Positions 10,361-20,166 of a stretch of 64,000 nucleotides of DNA are shown here, piece by piece. Positions within the stretch are counted from its first letter, which is position 1; each line of letters starts with the position of its first letter. Made by a program: the position numbers and the translations under genes. Where the stretch lies: assembly GCA_001600355.1 (NCBI GenBank), contig BCJU01000010.1, forward strand, positions 32,459-96,458. The letters run 5' to 3'. The stretch comes from Meira nashicola (Eukaryota; Basidiomycota; Exobasidiomycetes; Exobasidiales; Brachybasidiaceae). The notes under the pieces were generated by a model. That model saw only the letters and a program-made list of their open reading frames with translations. It made no database searches and had not been told where the DNA came from.

Positions 10361-11277
10361 TTAAATTTTCAAAGTAGGTCAAATTGATGGACATTTTCTT
10401 CGACTTCGTTTAAAGAAGCTCGTTGTCTTAAAGAAAGAAGCTGCTCAACACGTAAAAGAGAAATATTGTCTCTATGCATGTATTCTTTGCCTCCACCTTC
10501 TATGCGTGTCAACTGACAACTTTGTGTTATTGCACTGTGTAGCGCATGTGTAAACAATCTATCAGAACCACTCGCTACCTTAGCTTTAGCCTAATGTTTC
10601 GCTATCAATAGTTAGCGTGAGATTTTATGCTTACGCAGTAGGTTTAGCTTATTAAGAAGCTTGGCATCTATTCCCTAGTTGAGACCCGCATGGTACCGTT
10701 CACGTGTTTGAATGAACTGTGTGTTCTGGTAGATCTGTATATCTAGTATCTGCATGAGGAAAGAGGCCCGGAAGGAAATCGATAGTGATACTAACAATAT
10801 TTAAGTCGAGATTGAACCTTATCTTGTCCCTTATTGCAAGATTTGAATATTCCCTTGTCGTCAGATAAGCGGAATGAAGGGCTATGTGTACTCGTTGGTT
10901 TTATTATTTGGATGTAGAGAGTAGAAAGCGCTAAAATCCAAATTATTGGTACAATGACACTGTTAACATATGCACATTTCAAACCTCGTGCTCCATTTGG
11001 CGCATCTTCAACAGTCAAATTTCTGGAAGCGTCCATTCATGCACGTATGTACATCACACTTGTATTCTTTACAATCATCTCATTTATCTCAGGTATCATT
11101 ATTTCATCATACATTTGGTGCCATTACACCTGTGTTATCTCATTTCATATCTCCAAAGACACAATCTAGTGTTTTTAATGGACATCTTAGCGCTGCGCAG
11201 CGTAACACTCAAAAAGTAGTGTTTAACTTTATTTACGTGTCAGAAAATAATTTTATAAACATCATCACATATTCACG
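10361..11277. other. Intergenic with palindrome copy C
   Basis: Several overlapping open frames of 60-114 codons on both strands have no coherent features. The stretch contains GCGCTAAAAT at 10928-10937 and a 13-base copy of the GC palindrome 75 bp before the next ATG. Confidence 0.5.
11190..11202. repeat. GC-rich palindromic element, copy C
   Basis: GCGCTGCGCAGCG, thirteen of the fourteen bases of the perfect copy at 6694, placed 75 bp upstream of the membrane protein ATG at 11278. Confidence 0.65.
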
Positions 11278-11967
11278 ATGCCAGAAGTACGACCACTACG
11301 AAGCACCTTGCTAACGGCTCACGAAAATCTATCTCAAATATCAATGAGGATAATATCGATTATACATGGAAGTGAGATTGCGTTAAGCGTGCTAAGCAAA
11401 TTAGTAGGTGCAGTATTACTTATCGCTATCTTTTCTATAATTATTGCATGGCAATTCAAGATTCGGACAAGTCGATTACATGTACTTCAATTAATAGTAT
11501 CGGCTAACTATGTTGCCCTTACTATTTTAAATAATGTCGTGCGTTTACCATCTAATTCGGATCATTTTTATTCGATAAGAATTTACTCTCTCTCACTACT
11601 AACAATACTGCAAATTTCTCATCTTTTTGGTCACTGGAAAAACTACCGAAGCTTCCTTCATTCAATTTTCCTTTATCATATCTGTTTTGCTTTTCAATGC
11701 TGCCTTCTTCCTGGCTGTTGGGAATTACTTTTCAAGTTCTCCGAAGAGAGTGGTGAAGGTTTTGTTGAAATTTTGATGCTTTTTCTCTTCGTCATCTTCA
11801 CTTTCTGGATGATGTTTGGATTCGTAGCTCCGGATAGTGCAATGCAGGCCAGAGAAAAACAAGTATCTCAAGAAGACAAATCGTTTTTTGAGCGTAGATT
11901 TGTAATTGCCAACATATATACACTATCTTTTGATACTATCTTTCTCGTTTGTATACAATATGCTTGA
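11278..11967 (+). CDS. Orphan multi-pass membrane protein
   Basis: A 229-aa protein I do not recognise. After about 35 hydrophilic residues it has five to six hydrophobic segments: about 40-58, 66-88, 100-115, 125-145, 160-183 and a C-terminal one near 210-228. A charged loop of about 25 residues (AMQAREKQVSQEDKSFFERR) precedes the last segment. Three cysteines cluster in helix 4 (FQCCLLPGC). No signature motif, no retention signal. Length and spacing resemble small orphan fungal integral membrane proteins. The ATG at 11278 is the first in frame; the GC palindrome copy C is just upstream. Confidence 0.5.
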   Translation: MPEVRPLRSTLLTAHENLSQISMRIISIIHGSEIALSVLSKLVGAVLLIAIFSIIIAWQFKIRTSRLHVLQLIVSANYVALTILNNVVRLPSNSDHFYSIRIYSLSLLTILQISHLFGHWKNYRSFLHSIFLYHICFAFQCCLLPGCWELLFKFSEESGEGFVEILMLFLFVIFTFWMMFGFVAPDSAMQAREKQVSQEDKSFFERRFVIANIYTLSFDTIFLVCIQYA

Positions 11968-12215
11968 TTTGATACTCATGATGGGCAATAAATGCATTAT
12001 TCCGAAATGAAGAAAATTCAACAACAATCAAAATTTTCGTATTTTGCTCAGAAAAGAATTATTCGATATTGTTCTTGCTCAAGTTTTGAAATTGTTTGAT
12101 TTTTTCTCTTTACCATTCGTAGGTACTTCTGGTGTTTAAGGGGTGAAAGAGGAGATAAAAAGAAAGAATAGAATGCTTTTAAGCGGCTAATAGAGTATAG
12201 GCTTGCGGCACTTAT

Positions 12216-12866
12216 CTAACCGCTGATTTTAGCATTGACAGATCCTGTGCCTCCGAAAGCTTCGGTAGCAAAGACTTGATAATTAGAATTTATATTTGTA
12301 TCACCTTGTGCGAAACCATACTTTTTCCAAGCAGTAAAATGATTTGATAGGGTTACCATACCTGAATTGCGTTTTTCTTGACGTACGGAAAAGAATTGAC
12401 CAAATGTTCTTGTACCCTGAATAGAGGGTTGATTGACTTGTGTATGTTTACAAATTTTATATTGCGAGCCATCTGAGTATACATTACCGACAATCTGAGT
12501 GTTATTGAGGGAACAGGGATCTTGGCTATAATTTTCTACTATATAATATTCCGTTAAAGGTGAATTAAGCCAACCATAAACTGCCAAATAGGAGCTTTGA
12601 TCAGATTGATATAGAGTTGCAAAGGTGATTTTTCTATCAAAAGTACCTGTGCTCCAACCTAGTCCTACAACGAAATCGCTCGGGTTGTTCCAGCTACCTG
12701 AATAAGTGCCAGCTTCTTCATTATACTTAAATTTGGCCAAATTGCCGTTATAACTTTGTACGTAATTTATTGATTGAACATCTTGGGATAAAGTACTTGT
12801 TGTAGGGCTGGAAATTGTCAAAGGACTAATAGCAAGAGCGAAGGGAAGGACAGAGATTAGCTTCAT
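12216..12866 (-). CDS. Secreted GH11 endo-1,4-beta-xylanase
   Basis: A 216-aa protein with a signal peptide (residues 1-19) and a GH11 beta-jelly-roll catalytic domain occupying the rest. The block YSGSWNNPSDFVVGLGW (55-71) is the family core. LTEYYIVENY holds the nucleophile (E106) and FATEAFGGTGS the acid/base (E202). The enzyme cuts internal beta-1,4 bonds of xylan outside the cell. Length is normal, there is no carbohydrate-binding module, and no intron. A TATAAATA element lies 70 bp upstream. Together with the 20-30 kb cluster it indicates hemicellulose/pectin use or plant association. Confidence 0.93.
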   Translation of the reverse strand: MKLISVLPFALAISPLTISSPTTSTLSQDVQSINYVQSYNGNLAKFKYNEEAGTYSGSWNNPSDFVVGLGWSTGTFDRKITFATLYQSDQSSYLAVYGWLNSPLTEYYIVENYSQDPCSLNNTQIVGNVYSDGSQYKICKHTQVNQPSIQGTRTFGQFFSVRQEKRNSGMVTLSNHFTAWKKYGFAQGDTNINSNYQVFATEAFGGTGSVNAKISG

Positions 12867-13321
12867 CGATTAATATAATATCTTTGATACTGAAATATTT
12901 ATCAATTTCCCACCGCATTTAAATATCATTCAGTATATTTATACTTTTTCCTCAATCGGAATATTCAAGCACCGGCAAGGTAAGCTGGAAGAAAGGCTTG
13001 CAAGCAATTAGTCTAGCTGCATGACCCCACACTCGAATCAAATCCATCATCGTGATCGCCACCCTATTCGAAATGCCCCTTCCAAGATAGACGCCGGTGA
13101 TGGCAAAATGTACCCTTCTTCCGCATATTGATCAAGGTGCCGGCGCTAGTAAATTGTGCCTTCTAGAGATTCCCATTCGGCCGTAATAAAACGACGGCAT
13201 AAAATCAAGACCGGCAATCATATAAAGAAGCGAGAAAAATAAGCTAAATCGGTATCACCACGCGCTAAAGATTCTCCATTCGCATTATCGGTTATTTATA
13301 TTATGATACATTATATTTAAT
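12867..13321. other. Intergenic, partly GC-richer
   Basis: Holds the xylanase promoter and a 12960-13260 section less AT-rich than its surroundings with no open frame of note. It might be decayed coding or transposon DNA, but nothing recognisable remains. Confidence 0.5.
12936..12943 (-). promoter_or_regulatory. TATA element of the xylanase gene
   Basis: TATAAATA on the minus strand 70 bp before the ATG, the same octamer and nearly the same spacing as at the phosphatase gene. Confidence 0.55.
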
Positions 13322-13987
13322 TTACCTACGCCAGGCAGAATCAGCATCATCATGTATCTCTGGTTCGACAATGTAGCTTCTTTTATCTTTCTTTTCTTCA
13401 GAAGAAACATGAAAACGTTGATCTCGTTCCTGAAGAATATGGCTAGGTAACTGTTCTTCTTTGGTAAAAGAGGTCATCAATTGTGGTATTCCTAAAGGTA
13501 ATTTATCGCCTCGATCGGTTTGCCATAAATGAAATACTTTACCATATAGTATAATCACTTCTTCCATTTCTTTATTTTCGCCTATTTCCCAAATCGAATC
13601 AGGTATTATATCCGGTTTTGGCATGATTAACATACCACTTTTCACTTCATAAATGTGACTATGCCATAACTTTCGTTCTTCTTCATCTAAATTTTTATAT
13701 AAATGTGGTTTGATCATATATTCGATCCCAATCAATCTTGCATTAGGTTCAGGACTATCGTATAAGATGCATTGACGAACATCTTCGTTTAAATGTGAAC
13801 AATAATGATTTGTTTCTATAAATCTTTTTGGATCATTTGCATAAGCATGAAAAGCATTTAAATGCGCACAAATACGTTTTGTTGGTTCAAAAGATTGTCC
13901 TACACTTGCAATACTTTCCAACGTTTTATTCTTGACTGATTCCGGGTGTCCTTTGACTGCATTAGTTGTTGTATGAATTTGTTGCAT
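13322..13987 (-). CDS. DUF1264 / oil-body-associated-protein-like protein
   Basis: A 221-aa soluble protein matching the DUF1264 (OBAP-like) family. The diagnostic stretch runs from about residue 49 to 120: ICAHLNAFHAY, then NHYCSHLNEDVRQCILYD, ARLIGIEYMI and LWHSHIYEVKSGMLIMP. No signal peptide or membrane segment. Plant members are found on seed oil bodies; fungal and bacterial members have no firmly established activity. The C-terminal 30 residues are charged and probably disordered. Neighbours on both sides are secreted hydrolases, which does not suggest a pathway. Family call is firm, function is not known. Confidence 0.85.
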   Translation of the reverse strand: MQQIHTTTNAVKGHPESVKNKTLESIASVGQSFEPTKRICAHLNAFHAYANDPKRFIETNHYCSHLNEDVRQCILYDSPEPNARLIGIEYMIKPHLYKNLDEEERKLWHSHIYEVKSGMLIMPKPDIIPDSIWEIGENKEMEEVIILYGKVFHLWQTDRGDKLPLGIPQLMTSFTKEEQLPSHILQERDQRFHVSSEEKKDKRSYIVEPEIHDDADSAWRR

Positions 13988-14092
13988 AATGGGATTGATG
14001 GCAGACGGGAGCCAAGTTTATACATCGATTATACTCCACATCGTATATAAGAGGGAGTAATCAATAGGACCCTGCCTAAAAAGTTCACCTGG

Positions 14093-14111
14093 GCGCTGCG
14101 ATGCGCAGCGC
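14093..14111. repeat. GC-rich palindromic element, copy D
   Basis: GCGCTGCG and CGCAGCGC are perfect 8-bp inverted arms around the 3-base spacer ATG. It is the palindrome of copy B opened by a small central insertion. Confidence 0.7.
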
Positions 14112-14409
14112 ATACTTTAGTGCAGCTAGGCTACAAAACGCAAGTAATCCAATCAAAAGTCAGATAATTTAGTTTGAGTCTTTTATGGCAAGGCAGAAGA
14201 AGTTACTTTGATCGGTTTTGAGGCCACTACATTTTATCTCAAGAAGAAATTTATTTTATCGTGATGGCAATCTGTCAAGACCGGCGACCTTACATTTAGC
14301 GTGAAAAGTAAGCTAGCCATGCAGTGCGGGGGTCCACGCTAAAAAGAGATTTCCGCAGGAAACTGATTCTTTCCGCTTTGCCGGTGGTCTGTTATTTCTC
14401 GTGTAAGTG

Positions 14410-14418
14410 TATATAAGG
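14410..14418 (+). promoter_or_regulatory. TATA element before the carboxylesterase
   Basis: TATATAAGG ends only 23 bp before the ATG at 14442. That spacing is tight for fungal transcription start selection and favours translation from the in-frame ATG at 14460. Confidence 0.45.
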
Positions 14419-14441
14419 AGGATGTTTCTCAACAAAGTAGA

Positions 14442-16565
14442 ATGAATTTGAAGGGAAACATGTTGTTTGCATTTGATCTGATTTTTTTCGTGGTATTTGT
14501 ACTGATTATACCTCAAAGTCTAGCTGTCACGCACCTTTTTCAAAATAATTTAAACTTTACGGAAGATGGTAATCATAATAGCTTCTTACTCGTTGAGGTA
14601 ACCAATCAAACAAAAGTTCAAGATGTATGTTCTCAGTTTATGGAAAGGTTAGTCACGGTTGAAGAAGCGCAGAAAGATGTAAGCGATTTGACAAGATTGA
14701 TAAAGTATCAAATTTATTCAGGACATATCTCAGCTACAAGTCATTCTATACAACTGTCTGATGGAGAGGTAATTCTAACTCACAACTCGGGTGTACTTCA
14801 AGTCAACAGAACCAAGCCTTCTGCTCAACATAGATTGGTGCTATGTACTCAATCGGACAAGCAAGTCACAACAACAGACAGTGTGGCAACAACAACAAAT
14901 ATGCTCAATGTGACTATACCACAATCACAAAATATTTATACTGGCTATCGTAATAAGAAAAGTTTTCGATTTTTTGGTATTCCTTACTCAAACACTCCTG
15001 CAAGATGGACACATGCAAAAGTGAATACAAAGACGAAATCTTATTTCAATGCAACCTCTTTTGGTACAATGTGTCCTCAATCAGGATCTAGTATTAATGA
15101 TGAAAATTGTCTATTTCTTAATATTTGGACTAACTATATTCCTTCATCTTCTGAAACTGGTAAAAATCTTAAACCTGTTTTATTCTGGATTCATGGAGGT
15201 GCATTTACCGGAGGTTCAGGCTCAGATCCAACTTTTGATGGTGGCAATTTAGTTTCGCGTGGTGATGTGATTTTGGTCACGATCAATTATCGTTTAGCAA
15301 ATCTAGGATTTTTAAATGTGCCAGGTACGAATATAACGGGCAATTATGGTTTAGCAGATCAAATTGTAGCCTTACAATGGGTACAAAAGAATATAAACGC
15401 TTTCGGCGGTGATCCAGAAAGGATTACCATTTGGGGTCAAAGTGCAGGAGCGGGAAGTGTACGTGCTTTATTAGGCAGTCCTGAATCGAAGGATTTATTT
15501 GGTGCAGCTATAATAGGTTCTAATTTAGGCGGATATGATTATGGAACCACATATTCACAATATTATACAGCTAAAGAAAGTTATGATGTTGCGGGTAAAG
15601 CGATTGTAACAGCAGCAGGATGTAACGGTAAAGGGGGATCAGCTGTCAGCCAATGCCTTGAACGTATATCAGCTTATGATTTTCAAAATACACTGCCTAA
15701 CGAGCAACCGGCTAATGGAAATAGTGCTCGTTTCATTATCGTTGATGGTAAATACATCACCGAAACAAAACTTGAAGTTACTGATCCAAAAAAAGTGACA
15801 AGTATTCCAACTTTGTGGGGAAATGTAGCCGAAGATGCAGCAGCTTTTCTTCAATTTTCTGCTTCAGGAACTAATCGAACAACTGCAATCAATTCAGTAT
15901 TGTATGGTAATCAATCTACCTATGCAAAAGAAGCTTTAAAAGATCAGGAACTTTTCCCTCTCGGATCTTCTTTATCACAAAATGCTTCCTTAAACGCTTT
16001 CAATCTTTCCGCTCAGATTGCCACTGATGTAATCTTTAGATGTTTAGATCAAGAAACAGTCACAAGCGCTTTGAAACATAAGTCATTCTCGGCAGCGTGG
16101 TATTATCAATTTGAAAGAACATATCAACCTAGCGGTTATGATCCTAATGCACCTGTTTGTGACGCTCCAAGAACCTCAAAAAAGCCAAACGGTGATCCAA
16201 GTTTACCTTATCTTCGTTGTCATTCTGGCGATCTTTTATTTGAATTTGGTAATTATGCCAATGGAGCAGTAATGTTTCGTGATGAGAACGATTTACCATT
16301 CACTGCTTTAATTATGGATTATTGGACTGCATTTGTACGTAATCATGATCCAAATCCGTCTTTGAAATATTTGACTACAAGAGGATATAATAGCACTGCA
16401 AATACGATCATAAAAACTGGAAGATGGATAGAATCACAATCACACAGTACAAATGTTCGATTTTTAGACGCTTTGCCTCAGCAGTCATTTAAAGATATAC
16501 GCTCAAAACAATGCGATATAGAAGGAATTCCGAGTAAGTTTATTTTGCTATCACAGATGAATTGA
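14442..16565 (+). CDS. Secreted type-B carboxylesterase/lipase
   Basis: A 707-aa single-exon alpha/beta-hydrolase of the cholinesterase/para-nitrobenzyl esterase family. A signal peptide covers about residues 7-29, and M7 (14460) may be the true start. Residues 30-160 form an extension not found in standard carboxylesterases. The catalytic domain then shows the oxyanion-hole HGG (251-253), the nucleophile elbow GQSAG (S334), an acidic residue in GNVAEDAAAF and the catalytic-histidine region CHSGDLLFEFGN. It hydrolyses carboxylic esters or lipids outside the cell; the natural substrate is unknown. More than ten N-glycosylation sequons agree with secretion. The N-terminal extension is the odd feature; similar extensions are known in some fungal members. 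Confidence 0.88.
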   Translation: MNLKGNMLFAFDLIFFVVFVLIIPQSLAVTHLFQNNLNFTEDGNHNSFLLVEVTNQTKVQDVCSQFMERLVTVEEAQKDVSDLTRLIKYQIYSGHISATSHSIQLSDGEVILTHNSGVLQVNRTKPSAQHRLVLCTQSDKQVTTTDSVATTTNMLNVTIPQSQNIYTGYRNKKSFRFFGIPYSNTPARWTHAKVNTKTKSYFNATSFGTMCPQSGSSINDENCLFLNIWTNYIPSSSETGKNLKPVLFWIHGGAFTGGSGSDPTFDGGNLVSRGDVILVTINYRLANLGFLNVPGTNITGNYGLADQIVALQWVQKNINAFGGDPERITIWGQSAGAGSVRALLGSPESKDLFGAAIIGSNLGGYDYGTTYSQYYTAKESYDVAGKAIVTAAGCNGKGGSAVSQCLERISAYDFQNTLPNEQPANGNSARFIIVDGKYITETKLEVTDPKKVTSIPTLWGNVAEDAAAFLQFSASGTNRTTAINSVLYGNQSTYAKEALKDQELFPLGSSLSQNASLNAFNLSAQIATDVIFRCLDQETVTSALKHKSFSAAWYYQFERTYQPSGYDPNAPVCDAPRTSKKPNGDPSLPYLRCHSGDLLFEFGNYANGAVMFRDENDLPFTALIMDYWTAFVRNHDPNPSLKYLTTRGYNSTANTIIKTGRWIESQSHSTNVRFLDALPQQSFKDIRSKQCDIEGIPSKFILLSQMN

Positions 16566-16701
16566 TTAAGAAAGAGAAAAATTTACGCTAGATTCTTCTC
16601 CAACAACTTTTTTGTATTTTAAAAAAAATGTATTGAGGAGCATACATTTGAAGTTATATTATTTTTGCATTATTCAACTCTTTGTACGGTCTATACCTTT
16701 T

Positions 16702-17663
16702 TTATTCTTTCAAAGGAGCGAGAATATCATCGATTGTTGACCATTGCAGAATACCAAAACGTTCGTTGTCATCAGTTGGCCAGCTACCGAATCCTGAGAA
16801 GATATTTTCACCATACTGAAGAGCTTGCCATATTGGTAAGCTGTTCGCTTCTGGTTCTGTATCTGAATCCTTTAATTGCTGAATTTGACTTCTCAAACTC
16901 TCCAGACTTCCACAACGAAAGAGTGTGTATTGTTGACCCGAAATACGAGAAGCATGGGTAACTAATTGGTTTGGACTCATTGAAACACTACGAATATGAA
17001 CTACTTCTGGTGGATCCATGCTAATGGCTACGCGAGCAGTATACATAGCCACATCCTTTACTGTGGTAAAATCCGTTTGAATATCTGGATTATCTCCCCA
17101 ATAAAGGATTTGCTTCTTAGAAGAATCGATGTATCCTTGAGTGTGCGTCAAAAGATAAGCTAAAGCACCGTTAAAGATGGAAGTACTTTTGATCGATTCG
17201 TTTCGGAGCTGTTTGGCGAAGCTAGTATGATAAGAAAGAAATAGATCATTAGCTTTGTTAGATGAAGAGGAAGTTCTATGTTTATCACTCACTCTCGGCG
17301 TAAGTCCAAATTACGATTGCGGCCACTTTCAAATCTTGTATAATCAATCGAAAAGTCAGAAGGAATGAATCGTTGAACCTTTGCCTCCAACGCAGCTTTT
17401 AGTAATTGACTTTGGGCGATTTTGATGATTTTCGTAGTACCATTTAAGGCAGATACGACACATTGAGAGCCAGTGCAAGCTTTGACTAAAGAATCATGAT
17501 CGTCAAATTGTGCTTCAACAATTTCTACGCTTGGATCAATTAATTTGCCCGACTTTTGCGCCGAACGTACAATCGCTTTTACCTTTACTCCCATCTTGAC
17601 TAATTCTAAGACAATTTGCGAACCTACATCTCCAGTAGCGCCGGCCACCGTTATTTGTGACAT
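16702..17663 (-). CDS. NmrA-like / isoflavone-reductase-like NAD(P)-binding protein
   Basis: Two exons, 17663-17293 and 17221-16702, joined across a 71-nt intron (GTGAGT...TAG), give 296 aa. The splice restores the continuous block DLRRDFAKQLRNESIKST. The Rossmann start ITVAGATGDVGSQIV (G-A-T-G-x-x-G) lies at the N-terminus, followed by FIPSDFSIDY, typical of the NmrA-like/isoflavone reductase branch of atypical SDRs. Members act either as NAD(P)-dependent reductases of aromatic compounds or as redox-sensing regulators. The open frame extends upstream to 17822, but a TATATAAA at 17728-17735 would then lie inside it; the ATG at 17663, 65 bp downstream of that element, begins exactly at the conserved strand and is preferred. 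Confidence 0.82.
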
Positions 17664-18040
17664 ACTTGCGTATCTCTTACTATACTGATACGGTATTGAA
17701 TTCATAGAGTGGATATTCGATAACGGCTTTATATAGGATAGCAAAGGCTCTACTATCGCGCTAAGATTTCTTGCGCGGAAAAAGTGAAAGTTTGCGCGGA
17801 AAATTATAAACGAGTTTCGCATAGTCTTGTTAGCGTTCTTGTAGCGGATTGATTATTCTACATGCATTACTAACGTACATGCGTCATTATTCACAGGAGC
17901 CGGCTGAATTTACTCGGTAACTTATCTCAGCCAGTAAAGCAGTGCGAATTATAACATTTTATCAAATATATGAAAAGCTTCTATAGTCTTCTTTTCTCTG
18001 TCAATCTTCGATCAGATGCATGCAATACTATAGATCTGAT
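17664..18040. other. Spacer between two minus-strand genes
   Basis: Leader and promoter of the NmrA-like gene plus the 3' flank of the SDR gene. A GCGCTAAGATTT variant of the recurrent motif is near 17758. Nothing else recognised. Confidence 0.5.
17728..17735 (-). promoter_or_regulatory. TATA element of the NmrA-like gene
   Basis: TATATAAA on the minus strand, 65 bp before the chosen ATG at 17663. It decides against the upstream in-frame ATGs at 17705 and 17822. Confidence 0.5.
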
Positions 18041-19099
18041 TTACCACTTCTCTTTATACGGCCTATAAAATTACAAAGATAAAATAAAGGAAAAAAAAGA
18101 AAAGGAAGCATTTGTGGTAAATAATTGATCTTTTTTTTATCAAGGTAATCTGCTTACCTGAAAGAAATTTCGTTTGTCCAAACGCTTGGTGGTTGTTGGT
18201 GAATGAGAAGGTATTGCTTAGCCAGATCGTTTACATTGATACGCTAAAGAAGTAAAAGTTAGTAAAGATCGTTGTGCCCCTCTATCCACCTTTACACTTA
18301 CGCTATTCTGATATGGTGCTTCGCCCAATTGAGAACTTACAGCACTCGTGTCTAATAAACCGTCAATAACAATATGACATACATGTACGAGCTCTTTTCC
18401 TTTTTCTCGTGCCAATGACTCAATCATCATACGCAAACCAGCTTTAGCTGCAGAAAAACCGGCAAAACCTTCAGAGCCTTTCCATGCAGCAGAAGCTCCG
18501 GTGAATAATAACGTTGCACGATGGCCAGAATGATCTTTAATTTGACCAACTTCTTCGAGAAATTGGTTTGAAAAAACATGAGCGGCAAGACTGATGAAAA
18601 AGAATCGATAAAAAATAATTATCATCAACGGAGAGAAGTTGTGTATTCCTTGTCAGCGTGACTCACACTTGTACTTTAAAAGCTTCCTGCATCTGGGTTT
18701 CAGTCCATTGGTTGAATGGACGAGCACCAAAACCAGCATTCGGATTCCAAATGCCGACGTGAAGAAAAGTGTCTGGAGACCATGCTTTTGATGCTTGTTT
18801 CACAAATTGACGCACAGAATTGGTATCAGTTGCGTCTACCGAAAACGCTTTAACATTTTGATTACCATTGTCAATTTTTTCATTGATCTCGTTGGCTATC
18901 TTGTCTATTTTTGATTGTGTTCGTGCTCCAATCGCTACCGGATGGCCAGCTAAAGCGAATGCTTCTGCTAGCGCTGAACCTAGTCCAGGTCCTGCCTGTT
19001 GGAAAAAAGACCAACTCATTAATAATCATCATATATAACATCGTAAAACCCGTTCAAAATTCTTACCCCCAAGAGAACAACTGCTTTTTTTGAGTTCAT
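18041..19099 (-). CDS. Short-chain dehydrogenase/reductase, five exons
   Basis: Exons 19099-19067, 18995-18667, 18590-18302, 18243-18158 and 18062-18041 splice to 252 aa. Junctions were set by restoring the family pattern: VVLLGAGPGLGSALAEAF (dinucleotide-binding loop) spans intron 1, and the C-terminal SVWTNEI-SFRPYKEKW end, typical of one SDR group, appears only after removing introns 3 and 4. GASAAWKGSEGFAGFSAAKAG contains the Ser region and a substitution: the usual YxxxK reads FxxxK, so the catalytic tyrosine appears to be Phe. This group of bacterial-like SDRs shares that variation. It likely reduces or oxidises a small hydroxyl/keto substrate or has lost catalysis. First and last exons are only 33 and 22 nt. 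It shares its strand with the NmrA-like gene and sits beside the GST gene. Confidence 0.8.
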
Positions 19100-19316
19100 C
19101 GGGAATGAATGTTGATAGAATAGGTATGAAATTAAAAGATAGCAAAATTGGCCGTACATAATGTTTTGCTCGCACTTGAAGATAGATCTTAATTTTCCGC
19201 GGAAAGTCGACTTTGCGCGCGGAATTTGTAGTCGGCTTTCCAAAATTAGCGAGATTTAGCGAAAAGAGCGTTGCAGCAGCATATGTATAAGCCGCTTCAA
19301 CGTTATACTGAGATGA

Positions 19317-19323
19317 TATAAAA
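19317..19323 (+). promoter_or_regulatory. TATA element of the GST gene
   Basis: TATAAAA, 42 bp before the ATG at 19365, followed by a pyrimidine-rich leader. Confidence 0.5.
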
Positions 19324-19364
19324 CCTATCGTTTCTCTCGTCTTTCATTTTCTTTATATTCTCTC

Positions 19365-20033
19365 ATGATTCCCACTAAAATTCTGCAAAATCTTTCGAAA
19401 GAGATGATGAAATTATATTACACTCCAGGCACTTGCGCTTTGGCATGTTGGATTGCGTTGGAATGGGTTGGAGCAGAATTTGAAGCAATCAAAGTGGACC
19501 CAAAATCAGATTCTTACAAAGAAATTAATCCATTAGGAATGGTACCTGCTCTGGCTATTGATGAAAAGAAGCAGCCTTTGACCCAAGCAGATGCAATTTT
19601 ACAATATATTTCTGAACGTTTTTCAACTCAATCTACTAATTTAGGCGCAAAAAATGATATTCATCAACGATTCTTATTCAACGAAACTATGGCATTTTTA
19701 ACTGGAGATTTTCATCCTGCTTTCTGGCCTCATTTTACTCCTCAACGCTTTACAACAGATAATTCCGATAAAGCCCTTGAAGCTGTTCAACTTTCAGCTC
19801 AATCACGTATAAATCGAGTAATGAATCATCTTGATTCACTTATCGGTAGCACGTCTAATCATGTATACGGTAATCATAAAAGTGTAGCTGATCCTTATGC
19901 TTTCGTCATGGCCCGTTGGTCTGAAAAGCAACCTCAAAGTTGGCGTACATATCCCAATGTAGCGCGTTTTATGAATTCCATGCAAGATGATCCTGTAGTC
20001 TCTCGTGTTCTTGCACTTTCAAATAAGTTGTAA
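19365..20033 (+). CDS. Glutathione S-transferase, bacterial beta-class-like
   Basis: A 222-aa protein (or about 208 aa from the ATG at 19404/19407, which begins right at the fold: MKLYYTPGTCAL). The thioredoxin-like N-terminal domain has the beta-class residues YTPGTC with the cysteine at the usual active-site position, then EINPLGMVPAL (cis-proline) and LTQADAILQYI (the Ser/Asp glutathione contact is AD here). The C-terminal helical domain contains SVADPYAFVMARW. These enzymes conjugate or reduce electrophiles with glutathione in the cytosol. The pattern is closer to bacterial GstA than to typical fungal classes, which hints at ancient transfer; that needs a phylogeny. The upstream 13 codons may be leader. 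Confidence 0.85.
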   Translation: MIPTKILQNLSKEMMKLYYTPGTCALACWIALEWVGAEFEAIKVDPKSDSYKEINPLGMVPALAIDEKKQPLTQADAILQYISERFSTQSTNLGAKNDIHQRFLFNETMAFLTGDFHPAFWPHFTPQRFTTDNSDKALEAVQLSAQSRINRVMNHLDSLIGSTSNHVYGNHKSVADPYAFVMARWSEKQPQSWRTYPNVARFMNSMQDDPVVSRVLALSNKL

Positions 20034-20166
20034 TGTCAAATAATATAATAAAATGTGCTCGAGAAAAATCCATTTTTGATATTAGTGTAGCGCATGCCTT
20101 TACGTAAACACGTGAAAGTGTTGCTAAACGGGCGTTATTTGTAGGTACCAGTGTGGAGGAGTATAC

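Larger units (their letters stand above)
13988..14441. other. Divergent promoter region with palindrome copy D
   Basis: Lies between two divergent genes. It contains the GC inverted repeat at 14093-14111, TTTAGCGTG near 14295, and a TATATAAGG element at 14410-14418. A minus-strand 67-codon frame (14313-14516) is unsupported. Confidence 0.6.

Noticed and set aside
10954..11314. Overlapping frames of 71 and 114 codons upstream of the orphan membrane protein
   Set aside because: They overlap each other in different frames, have no recognisable features and contain the palindrome copy C.
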